Below are positions 24,207 through 32,040 of a stretch of DNA of 64,000 nucleotides, in pieces (the stretch's first letter is position 1; each line of letters opens with the position of its first letter). This stretch comes from Longimicrobiales bacterium (GTDB taxonomy: Bacteria; Gemmatimonadota; Gemmatimonadetes; Longimicrobiales; Gaopeijiaceae), in the NCBI GenBank assembly GCA_951813395.1, contig OX638356.1, positions 2,678,501 through 2,742,500 on the forward strand, read 5' to 3'. The position numbers were made by a program, and so were the translations under genes. The notes under the pieces were generated by a model. That model saw only the letters and a program-made list of their open reading frames with translations. It was not told the DNA's origin and did not search any database.

Positions 24207-24824
24207 ATGAACCTGCTTACTCAGACCAACGGCGACGCACAGCGGCTCCAGAACGCCGGGCTGCCTGCATTCTTCCGCCCCCAGGACGCGGAGGCTGCCG
24301 GTATCCCCTACGATCATCTGCGGCGTATGGAGAACGCCGGACTCGTCGAGCGGGAGGGGTGGGGACTCTACCGTCGCACGGACGCCGACTTCACCGAGCG
24401 ACATGACCTGGCCGCCGTCTGCGCGCGAGTGCCGAACGCCATCGTGTCGCTCATCTCCGCCCTCAGCGTACACGAGATCGGCACGCAGATACCGTTCGGC
24501 TCCTGGATCGCAATCCCGCACGGCCACCGGACGCCGACGATGGCAGGCGTCAGGCTCAACGTGACGCGGTTCTCGGGCGCCTCCCTTCAGTACGGCGTTG
24601 TCGAGACCGAGTTCGAGGGGGTCCCTGCCCGGATCACGACACCGGCCCGCACTGTCGTGGACTGCTTCCGATTCCGAAACAAGGTGGGCCTCGATGTCGC
24701 CCTTGAAGCACTTGACGACGCCCTGATCTGGAACTCGGCCACGCCAAGCCAGATCTGGCGTGCCGCGGAGGCGTGCCGTGCCAGGTCGCTGCTCGAATCG
24801 CTCCTCTACGCGCGTTCGCGCTGA
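24207..24824 (+). CDS. AbiEi-family antitoxin/transcriptional regulator, copy 2
   Basis: A 205-aa paralogue of the gene at 23449. It shares the winged helix (F-F-R-P-Q-D-A-E-A-A-G-I-P, L-V-E-R-E-G-W-G-L-Y-R-R) and the block I-T-T-P-A-R-T-V-V-D-C-F-R-F-R. ATG 24207 is preferred over an in-frame ATG at 24156, which would place the operator dyad inside the coding region. The stop overlaps the ATG of a 41-codon stub (TGATG). The two copies have diverged clearly in the middle domain, so this is not a very recent tandem duplication. Confidence 0.86.
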   Translation: MNLLTQTNGDAQRLQNAGLPAFFRPQDAEAAGIPYDHLRRMENAGLVEREGWGLYRRTDADFTERHDLAAVCARVPNAIVSLISALSVHEIGTQIPFGSWIAIPHGHRTPTMAGVRLNVTRFSGASLQYGVVETEFEGVPARITTPARTVVDCFRFRNKVGLDVALEALDDALIWNSATPSQIWRAAEACRARSLLESLLYARSR

Positions 24825-24949
24825 TGGCCGCCGATCGAAAGCCGAGGGACATTCCCGCCTCGGTCTTTGGACGCCTCAAGAACCTCCGGCGGTGCGCCCT
24901 GGACTTCAGACCGGCGGAGGCAGTTGAGGACGACGATCGAGATGACTGA
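24824..24949 (+). pseudogene. Short AbiEii-like toxin stub between AbiEi and hsdS
   Basis: A 41-codon frame starts at the ATG overlapping the AbiEi stop and ends with a TGA that overlaps the hsdS ATG by 8 bp. The first ~23 residues (K-P-R-D-I-P-A-S-V-F-G-R-L-K-N-L-R-R) resemble the N-terminus of AbiEii-type nucleotidyltransferase toxins, which follow AbiEi in intact systems. The catalytic nucleotidyltransferase domain is absent. It may survive because it couples translation of AbiEi to hsdS. The similarity is short, so the family assignment is tentative. Confidence 0.45.
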
Positions 24950-26348
24950 GCCCTGTGGCCCCAACCGGGAAGCCGTCTTGGGATGGCCACGCTATCCGGC
25001 ATGCCGGGACTCTGGAGTCGAGTGGCTCGGGGAGCTTCCGGCGCATTGGGAGGTGAGGAGGTTGAAGGAATGCGCCAACGTCTGGCTCAGCAACGTCGAC
25101 AAGAAATCCGTGGAGGGTGAGCCCGAAGTCAGGCTATGCAACTACGTGGATGTGTACTACCACGATCGGATCCACGGCGAGATGGAGTTCATGACGGCGA
25201 CGGCCACGCCCGCTCAAGTCCGAAGATTCTCATTGCGCGAGGGTGATGTCCTCATCACCAAGGATTCCGAGACTTGGACCGACATCGCTGTCCCAGCCCT
25301 GGTGACCGAAGACCTCGCCGATGTCGTGTGTGGGTACCATCTTGCCCTGATCCGACCCAAGCGGAATTGCGTCGGAGGCTTTGTGGGTCGGGCGATCGGT
25401 GCTGTGGGTCTGCGAGAACAGTACCAGGTCGCGGCGAATGGCATTACACGGTTCGGACTCACGGCCGATGGGATAATGAACGGTGTCCTGCCGTTGCCTC
25501 CGTTGTCGGAACAGCGCTCAATCGTTCGCTTTCTCGACCGCGAGACGACCAAAGTCGACGAGCTCATCCCCAAGCAACAAGAGTTAATCAGGTTGCTGCA
25601 GGAGAAACGCACCGCGCTCATCAGCCACGCGGTCACGAAGGGCCTTGATCCCGATGCCGCCATGAAGGACTCCGGCGTCGAGTGGCTGGGGGAGATTCCG
25701 GCGCATTGGGAAGTCGCCGCCCTCCAGTATCGGTACGAACACTCGCTCGGCAAGATGCTTGACACCAAACGGATCACCGGGGACCACCTGGTTCCATACC
25801 TCCGGAACGTTGATGTTCAGTGGGACCATATCAACCTTGCAGACCTCCCGAGTATGGATATCCGCCCTCATGAACTCGAACGATTCACAGTCCGCCGGGG
25901 GGATCTGCTTGTCTGCGAGGGTGGAGAGGCGGGCCGTTGTGCGATATGGCAGGGGAAACTCGATCCGTGTGGCTACCAGAAGGCATTGCACCGCCTGCGG
26001 CCTCTTGACAGGGTTCGCGACGCACCGCGCTTCCTCTACTACACTCTATCGGCAGCGGTGGCCCGGGGCGCGTTTGCCGGCGGCCAAGGAAGCACTATTG
26101 GACACCTCACCGGGGACATGCTTCGCGTTCATCGATTCCCCTTCCCACCGACGGCCGAGCAGCAGTCAATCGCCAGCGTCCTCGACCGCGAAACGAGCAA
26201 GGTCGACGCCGCAGTCGCCAGAGCCAACGACGCCATCGCCCACCTCAACGAATACCGCACCGCCCTGATCTCCGCCGCCGTCACCGGTAAAGTCGACGTA
26301 AGACGCGCCCTCGAACCCTCCACCACCACCCCCCGCCCCGCCCCATGA
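24942..26348 (+). CDS. hsdS: Type I restriction-modification specificity subunit
   Basis: A 468-aa HsdS that determines the bipartite DNA target of the type I complex. It has two target-recognition domains, each introduced by D-S-G-V-E-W-L-G-E-L/I-P-A-H-W-E-V (residues 23 and about 243). Each ends in a conserved helical spacer with L-D-R-E-T-x-K-V-D and Y/K-R-T-A-L-I-S-x-A-V-T. ATG 24942 overlaps the preceding stub stop. Its own stop overlaps the ATG of a partial hsdR copy (ATGA), so hsdR originally followed directly. Without an intact HsdM it cannot form the usual M2S complex. Confidence 0.93.
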   Translation: MTEPCGPNREAVLGWPRYPACRDSGVEWLGELPAHWEVRRLKECANVWLSNVDKKSVEGEPEVRLCNYVDVYYHDRIHGEMEFMTATATPAQVRRFSLREGDVLITKDSETWTDIAVPALVTEDLADVVCGYHLALIRPKRNCVGGFVGRAIGAVGLREQYQVAANGITRFGLTADGIMNGVLPLPPLSEQRSIVRFLDRETTKVDELIPKQQELIRLLQEKRTALISHAVTKGLDPDAAMKDSGVEWLGEIPAHWEVAALQYRYEHSLGKMLDTKRITGDHLVPYLRNVDVQWDHINLADLPSMDIRPHELERFTVRRGDLLVCEGGEAGRCAIWQGKLDPCGYQKALHRLRPLDRVRDAPRFLYYTLSAAVARGAFAGGQGSTIGHLTGDMLRVHRFPFPPTAEQQSIASVLDRETSKVDAAVARANDAIAHLNEYRTALISAAVTGKVDVRRALEPSTTTPRPAP

Positions 26349-26456
26349 CCCCCGCCCCCACCTCCGAATGCGCCTCGACTTCCTGGTAGCCACCAGCCAC
26401 GCACCCGAAACCGCCTCAAGCAGCACCACGCCGCCGATGTCCACAAGCGCTTTCCC
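26345..26456 (+). pseudogene. Partial duplicate of the hsdR 5' end
   Basis: The first ~30 nt (M-T-P-A-P-T-S-E) are almost identical to the true hsdR start at 27748. The sequence then jumps to a segment matching 27961-28040 (F-L-V-A-T-Q-P-R-T-W-N-R-L-K-Q-H-H region), with about 190 nt missing and a shifted frame. It begins at the ATG overlapping the hsdS stop, the natural hsdR position. This is a scar left when the 26582-27728 gene pair was inserted. Confidence 0.75.
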
Positions 26457-26581
26457 GGACTACCCCGCGTCATTCCGCCGACACCACCGAGCAATTACCT
26501 TTCGAGGCGCAGCCGAAGGCGCTTCCTCGCCATCGGCAGCCGAGCAAGAGGACGAATCACACACACGGAGGAGAACACCCA

Positions 26582-26812
26582 ATGAGTGAAGCTCGTCAGC
26601 CAGACGCCCATCAGCCCGAAGTCCAGGACGGCTCGGCCGAGGGTGCGGTCATACGCCTGCTCGAAGAAGCGCTCAACCGTTACGAAGACATCATGGAACT
26701 GGCGGATCTCGAGGACGGTTTGGACGCGGACGCCCCCCATCCCGCAGATTACTCATGGGACAATCCCATTGGCCTGGTCGTCAGGGAAGGACGCCATGGC
26801 TACCTGGTCTGA
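26582..26812 (+). CDS. Small acidic hypothetical protein, partner of SDH_sah protease
   Basis: A 76-aa acidic protein with a good ribosome-binding site (GGAGGAG at 26567-26573, 8 nt before the ATG). It contains a helical A-V-I-R-L-L-E-E-A-L-N-R-Y-E-D and ends G-R-H-G-Y-L-V. No family was recognised. It overlaps the next gene by 17 bp, so the two are co-translated. Small size, acidity and coupling would fit an antitoxin, inhibitor or adaptor, but nothing in the sequence proves that. Confidence 0.6.
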   Translation: MSEARQPDAHQPEVQDGSAEGAVIRLLEEALNRYEDIMELADLEDGLDADAPHPADYSWDNPIGLVVREGRHGYLV

Positions 26813-27728
26813 ACTCTTGGACCAGTTCAATGGACGACCGCCCGAGGAACGAGGCGAATGGATTGCTGCGACGACGCGCCAAGCGGTAGCGGAGATCGCC
26901 AAGATCTCGGATCGGAATGTTGTAGCGTACACTTCCGCTTTTCTCCAGAAGCCGCAGGTGCCCGGGCTGCTGACGGCGATCAACCAAGAGGACATCAACG
27001 GATTCATGGCAGGCGTTCATGGCCTCGACCCTCAGAAGAGCCTTCTCCTGCTGTTGCACACCCCCGGCGGATTGCCGGATGCTGCACAGACGATAGTATC
27101 GTACCTGCGGAGCAAGTACACCGACATCCACGTGGTGATTCCGACCTATGCCATGTCCGCGGGCACCATGGTGGCTCTGGGATGCGATCGGATAATCATG
27201 GGTCGGCAGAGTCAGCTTGGACCCACTGATCCTCAGCTTATCGTTGGGCAGAGGCCTTACTCGGCACACTCGATAGTCTCGCAGTTTGACCAGGCCAAGA
27301 AGCAGATCCTGGAGAATCCCGTCACGGCTCATGCATGGGCGCCGGTGCTGCGCGCCTTTGGACCGGCTTTGCTGGAAGAGGCACACAAGTCGATTGAGCA
27401 CACGCAGATCCTGGTCGAGAACTGGCTGAAGCGGTACATGTTCCGAACCCGCGATGACTCGGCGATCCTTGCGAACAATGTCGCGTCTCACTTCGGTGGT
27501 CCAGGGCACAGGAGTCATGCCAGACGGATCGGCCGCGACGAGGCCCGAGGACAGCACCTGGATGTCGTGGATCTCGAAGAAAACCAGAACCTGCAGGAGG
27601 CCGTCCTCACCTTGTATCACTTGGCCACCATCGCGTTCGAGCAGGGACCGGCACTCAAGACTGTTCTAAGCAGCAATGGTCGCATGTGGGTGAAGAATAT
27701 CACCAGCGGTGGTCCCCAATCCCAATAG
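26796..27728 (+). CDS. SDH_sah-type serine protease (ClpP/crotonase fold)
   Basis: A 310-aa protein resembling the serine dehydrogenase proteinase (SDH_sah) family, soluble relatives of SppA and ClpP. The fold signature is L-L-L-H-T-P-G-G near residues 85-92, followed by I-P-T-Y-A-M-S-A-G-T-M with the likely nucleophile Ser near 125, then G-P-T-D-P-Q-L. It has no signal peptide or membrane segment, so it should be cytoplasmic. ATG 26796 lies inside the end of the small acidic gene. The pair is wedged between hsdS and hsdR and flanked by a duplicated hsdR 5' end, marking it as inserted cargo. A defence role is plausible but unproven. Confidence 0.78.
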   Translation: MATWSELLDQFNGRPPEERGEWIAATTRQAVAEIAKISDRNVVAYTSAFLQKPQVPGLLTAINQEDINGFMAGVHGLDPQKSLLLLLHTPGGLPDAAQTIVSYLRSKYTDIHVVIPTYAMSAGTMVALGCDRIIMGRQSQLGPTDPQLIVGQRPYSAHSIVSQFDQAKKQILENPVTAHAWAPVLRAFGPALLEEAHKSIEHTQILVENWLKRYMFRTRDDSAILANNVASHFGGPGHRSHARRIGRDEARGQHLDVVDLEENQNLQEAVLTLYHLATIAFEQGPALKTVLSSNGRMWVKNITSGGPQSQ

Positions 27729-27747
27729 CGCTGTAGGTAGTGGTCCC

Positions 27748-30700
27748 ATGACCCCCGCCCCCACCTCCGAACGCGCCTTCGAGGACGCCATCGAGTACGC
27801 CCTCCTCCGCTGGGGCCCCGACGCCTGCCCCGAGGACCCGGGAGTGGGCCGCGAGCCCCGGGCACCCCACTACGGCGATGGCTTCGCCCCCGGCAGCTAC
27901 CACCGCCGCACCTCCGACACCCACTACGACCGTGACCTCTGCCTCATCCCCCGCGACGTCATCGACTTCCTTGTCGCCACCCAGCCACGCACCTGGAATC
28001 GCCTCAAGCAGCACCACGGCACCGATGTCCGCAAACGCTTCCTCAGCCGCCTCGCCCGGGAACTCGACCGGCGGGGCGCCCTGGATGTCTTCCGCAAGGG
28101 CATCAAGGACTCGGGCTGCAAGTTCGACTTCGCCTACTTCCGCCCGGCGAGCGGCCTCAACGAGGAGACCCGCCGGCTCCACGCCGCGAACCTCTTCTCC
28201 GTCATCCGCCAGCTCCGCTTCAGCACGAAGACGGAACAGAGCGTCGACATGGCGCTCTTCCTCAACGGCATCCCCTTCTGCACCGCCGAACTCAAGAACC
28301 CGCTCACCGGCCAGAACGTCGAGAAGGCGATCCTGCAGTACCGCAGCGACCGCGACCCCCGCGAAACGCTCTTCGCCCACCGCCGCTGTCTCGCGCACTT
28401 CGCGGTCGACCCGAACTGGGTCTACGTCACCACGCACCTCCGAGGCCCGAAGACCCGCTTCCTGCCCTTCAACCGCGGCAAGTTCGGCGGCGCCGGCAAT
28501 CCCCCCGTCCCCCCCACCCGGCGCGGATACGCCACGGACTACCTCTGGGACGAGGTCTGGGCGCGGGACAGCGTTCTCGATCTGATCCGCCAGTTCATTC
28601 ACGAGGTGAAGGACGAGGACGACAACGGCCGGCGAACGACCCGCCTGATATTCCCGCGCTACCAGCAACTCGACGCCGTCCGGCGCATGGTCTCCCACGC
28701 CCGCCGCCACGGCGCGGGCCGGCGCTACCTGGTCCAGCACTCCGCCGGGAGCGGCAAGAGCTTCACCATCGCCTGGCTCGCGCACCAGCTGTCCACGCTA
28801 CACGACGCCCGGGACCACTCGGTCTTCGATTCCATCGTCGTCGTCACCGACCGCCGCGTCCTGGACCGCCAGCTTCAGCGCGCGATCAGCCAGTTCGAGC
28901 AGACGCTCGGCGTGGTCGAAAACATCGACCGGACCTCGCGGCAACTCCGGCAGGCGCTGGAATCCGGCAAGCGGATCATCGTGACGACGCTCCAGAAGTT
29001 CCCGGTGATCGCCGAGGAGATCGGGTCGCTGCCCGGCAAGCGCTTCGCCGTGATCGTCGACGAGGCCCACTCGTCCCAGTCCGGCGAGAGTTCGAAGAGC
29101 CTCAAGGCGGTGCTCGCGTCCGGGAGCCTCGAAGGGGCGGAAGCCGAGGAGGCCGGCGCCGCGACGCCCGAGGAGGAGGTGGAGGAGACGATCCTCGCCG
29201 AGATGGAGAAGCGCGGTCCCCTGCCCAACCTCTCCACCTTCGCGTTCACGGCCACTCCGAAGGCGAAGACCCTGGAGCTCTTCGGAGTGCAGCGCGCCGA
29301 CGGCAAGTTCGAGCCCTTCCACCTCTACAGCATGCGTCAGGCGATCGAGGAGGAGTTCATACTCGATGTCCTCGCCAACTACACGACGTATTCCGCCTAC
29401 TGGAAGCTCTTCAAGACCATCGAGGACGACCCGCGCTACGAGAAGAAGAAGGCGGCCTATCTGCTCAAGTCCTTCGTCGAACTGCACCCGCACGCGATCG
29501 GCCGCAAGGTCGAGATCATGGTCGAGCACTTCGCCGCCGAGGTGCACGACAGGATCGGTGGCAGGGCCAAGGCCATGATCGTCACCCGTTCCCGCCTGCA
29601 CGCGGTGCGCTACAAGCTCGCCGTGGACGCCTATCTCGCCGGGAAGGGGTATCCGTGGAAGTGCCTGGTCGCCTTCTCCGGCAAGGTGGACGACGGCGGG
29701 AAGGAGTACACCGAGCCCGGGATGAATTCGGCCGGCGCGGATCATATGATCGGGGAGCAGCACACGGCGGCCGAGTTCGCCAAGCCCGAGTACCGGTTCC
29801 TGGTCGTGGCGAGCAAGTTCCAGACCGGCTTTGACCAGCCCTTCCTCCACACCATGTACGTGGACAAGAAGCTGGGCGGCGTGAACGCGGTGCAGACCCT
29901 CTCGCGCCTGAACCGGACGCACCCCGGCAAGGAGGAGACTGCGGTGCTCGATTTCGCCAACGAGGCCGAGCACATCCGCGCCGCGTTCGAACCCTACTAC
30001 GACACGACGCTGCTGTCGGAGGGGACCGACCCGAACCTGCTGTACGACATCCAGAACGAGCTTCGGGACTTCGATGTCTACAGCGAAGCGGAGGTGGACG
30101 AGTTCGCCGGGGCCTACTTCGGGCGCAACGCCACCCAGGACCAGTTGTATGCGCGTCTCGGAGCCGTCGTGGATCGTTTCCGCGATCTCGACCCCGACGT
30201 CCGGTCCGACTTCCGGGGCGGCCTCCGGAAGTACAACCGCCTCTACTCGTTCCTGGCCCAGATCCTGACCTTCAAGGACGCGGACCTTGAGAAGCTCCAC
30301 GTCTTTGCTCGGTACCTCCGGCCCCTGTTGCCGGGAGACGGGACCGAGCTTCCGCGCGAAGTGCAGCAGAACATCGACATGGAGTCGTACCGGCTGCAGC
30401 GGACGGGAAGCGGCGGAATCGGAATGTCCGCGCGAGCCGGCGTACTCGATCCCCGGACGAGCGGGATTCATCAGGCTCGGGCCCAGGAAGAGGTCGAGGC
30501 CCTGTCACGGATCATCGCCGAATTGAACGACCGCTTCGGCGTCGAGTTGGGCCCGGAGCACCGGGTGACTCTGGAGCAGATGATGGACCGGCTCGAGGGG
30601 GACCGCGCCCTCGACGCAGCCGCCCGCGTGAACACCCGCGAGAACGTCCGCCTGACCTTCGACAACAAGGTGGAGGAGGTGATTCAGGAGATCGTCGACT

Positions 30701-31278
30701 CGAACTTCGACCTCTACAAGCGGATCACCGACGACGAGGCATTCGGCGAGCTGGTGAAGACGCTCATGTTCGATCAGTACCTGCGTACGCACCGGAACGC
30801 CGAGGCGCTGATCAAGCAGGGGGAGTCGAAGACGCTGGAGTTCAAGTCGACGCTGCGGTGGAATCTCAAGGAGGACCGGAAGGACAACCGGGTGACCTTC
30901 GCGGCGCTGAAGACGATCGCGGCGTTCCTGAACACCGGAGGGGGCGATCTGCTGATCGGGGTGGCGGATGATGGGTCGGTGGTCGGGATCGAGAAGGACC
31001 GGCTGGATAACGACGACAAGTTCATGCTGCATCTTGTCCAGGTCGTGCGGAATGGGCTGGGGGATCGCGCGGGGGTGTGCGTGGATCCGAAGACTCAGGA
31101 GCTGAATGGGGGGACCGTGTGCGTGGTGAGCTGCCAGCGGAGTCTGGAGCCGGTGTTTCTGCGGTGGAAGGGGATGGAAGGTGGGGAGGAGGGGGACTTC
31201 TTCGTGCGGAGTGGGCCGGCGACGGCGAAGCTAACGAGGGAGAGTGCGGAGAGGTATGTTGAGACGCGGTTTGGGTAG
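27748..31278 (+). CDS. hsdR: Type I restriction endonuclease subunit R with C-terminal AlbA_2-like domain
   Basis: A 1176-aa motor/nuclease subunit. The N-terminal PD-(D/E)xK nuclease has S-V-D-M-A-L-F-L-N-G and A-E-L-K-N-P. The SF2 translocase has Walker A S-A-G-S-G-K-S-F, motif II V-D-E-A-H-S-S-Q-S and T-A-T-P-K, with the second RecA domain near 600-760 (F-Q-T-G-F-D-Q-P). Residues from about 1021 form an extra domain resembling AlbA_2/Schlafen-type modules (K-T-L-E-F-K-S-T-L-R-W and F-L-N-T-G-G-G-D-L-L-I-G-V-A-D-D-G). ATG 27748 is preferred because the duplicated copy at 26345 begins identically. It cleaves unmodified DNA only in complex with HsdM and HsdS, and HsdM is broken here. Confidence 0.92.
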   Translation: MTPAPTSERAFEDAIEYALLRWGPDACPEDPGVGREPRAPHYGDGFAPGSYHRRTSDTHYDRDLCLIPRDVIDFLVATQPRTWNRLKQHHGTDVRKRFLSRLARELDRRGALDVFRKGIKDSGCKFDFAYFRPASGLNEETRRLHAANLFSVIRQLRFSTKTEQSVDMALFLNGIPFCTAELKNPLTGQNVEKAILQYRSDRDPRETLFAHRRCLAHFAVDPNWVYVTTHLRGPKTRFLPFNRGKFGGAGNPPVPPTRRGYATDYLWDEVWARDSVLDLIRQFIHEVKDEDDNGRRTTRLIFPRYQQLDAVRRMVSHARRHGAGRRYLVQHSAGSGKSFTIAWLAHQLSTLHDARDHSVFDSIVVVTDRRVLDRQLQRAISQFEQTLGVVENIDRTSRQLRQALESGKRIIVTTLQKFPVIAEEIGSLPGKRFAVIVDEAHSSQSGESSKSLKAVLASGSLEGAEAEEAGAATPEEEVEETILAEMEKRGPLPNLSTFAFTATPKAKTLELFGVQRADGKFEPFHLYSMRQAIEEEFILDVLANYTTYSAYWKLFKTIEDDPRYEKKKAAYLLKSFVELHPHAIGRKVEIMVEHFAAEVHDRIGGRAKAMIVTRSRLHAVRYKLAVDAYLAGKGYPWKCLVAFSGKVDDGGKEYTEPGMNSAGADHMIGEQHTAAEFAKPEYRFLVVASKFQTGFDQPFLHTMYVDKKLGGVNAVQTLSRLNRTHPGKEETAVLDFANEAEHIRAAFEPYYDTTLLSEGTDPNLLYDIQNELRDFDVYSEAEVDEFAGAYFGRNATQDQLYARLGAVVDRFRDLDPDVRSDFRGGLRKYNRLYSFLAQILTFKDADLEKLHVFARYLRPLLPGDGTELPREVQQNIDMESYRLQRTGSGGIGMSARAGVLDPRTSGIHQARAQEEVEALSRIIAELNDRFGVELGPEHRVTLEQMMDRLEGDRALDAAARVNTRENVRLTFDNKVEEVIQEIVDSNFDLYKRITDDEAFGELVKTLMFDQYLRTHRNAEALIKQGESKTLEFKSTLRWNLKEDRKDNRVTFAALKTIAAFLNTGGGDLLIGVADDGSVVGIEKDRLDNDDKFMLHLVQVVRNGLGDRAGVCVDPKTQELNGGTVCVVSCQRSLEPVFLRWKGMEGGEEGDFFVRSGPATAKLTRESAERYVETRFG

Positions 31279-31281
31279 GCT

Positions 31282-32040
31282 TCAATTCACAAACAGGTCA
31301 TCCGGTGGTTTCGCGGCTTTGAGGTTCATCCAAGGGGACGACTCGCCCGCATTCAGAGCGTGTTCCTGCCATCGCAACAGTCTGCACCAACGATTGCGCT
31401 GAATCGCTCGCCAACGGCTTTGGTGGTGTTGGGCTTCGCTTGCCTTACGCGGCCACTCATCCTGGAACAGTTCTCCAAGTACGAACTCTACCGCTGCCAT
31501 CGGAGTGACGAAGGGACTTGGTAGTCTGGGAATCGGGATATGCTTCGGAAACGGCGGGTGGCTGCAGTCACCAAGGACCTGGAAATGGAAGTAGCAGCCA
31601 GGCGAGTCGTGGGCACCGAGCTCGATTCGCCACTTCGCTAGACGGCTCGCGCCATTGAGCTGCTCGCACGACTGGCACTCGGCAGGCCACAATTCAATGA
31701 CGGCGGAGGCTTTTCCGGTGAACGCTATCTCGCACTTAGGGCCAACCCTTCCGACGGACCGCACTTCCCAAATCCCTGTCGCGCGGGCGTATATCTCCGA
31801 GCCTCCAGACCTTGATCCGGGCTCGTAGCCAAGAGTTGGCCTAGTACAAAGCGGGCGCAGCGCAATCTCGATAGGATGCTGGGTCGCCCTTTCGCAGGCG
31901 CGGTCCAATTGACCCCTCAGGTCAGCAAGCACTCCGTCTCCATCTGGAGCAAGCAGACCTGCAGCTATGTCCCTAAGCGCTTCCGTCTCTTCAACCAACT
32001 CCTTGCACCGGAACTGAAGCCCCGTGACCCCACTACTCAT
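31282..32040 (-). CDS. Unrecognised last protein of the phosphorelay R-M cassette
   Basis: A 252-aa protein with no recognised family. ATG 32040 is chosen because it overlaps the upstream stop by 8 bp, matching the overlap style of the whole cassette. It has an early helical section (E-E-T-E-A-L-R-D-I-A-A-G), a cysteine pair C-Q-S-C near 120, several Trp-rich segments (I-E-L-W-P-A-E-C, W-R-I-E-L-G) and a C-terminal basic W-R-A-I-Q-R-N-R-W. It has no signal peptide. Position as the final gene suggests it acts with the receiver-domain protein, possibly as an output or effector factor. It converges on hsdR with a 3-bp gap. Confidence 0.7.
   Translation of the reverse strand: MSSGVTGLQFRCKELVEETEALRDIAAGLLAPDGDGVLADLRGQLDRACERATQHPIEIALRPLCTRPTLGYEPGSRSGGSEIYARATGIWEVRSVGRVGPKCEIAFTGKASAVIELWPAECQSCEQLNGASRLAKWRIELGAHDSPGCYFHFQVLGDCSHPPFPKHIPIPRLPSPFVTPMAAVEFVLGELFQDEWPRKASEAQHHQSRWRAIQRNRWCRLLRWQEHALNAGESSPWMNLKAAKPPDDLFVN

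Noticed and set aside
28798-30471. 557-codon minus-strand frame inside hsdR
   Set aside because: Shadow of the hsdR reading frame; no independent start signal or domain.
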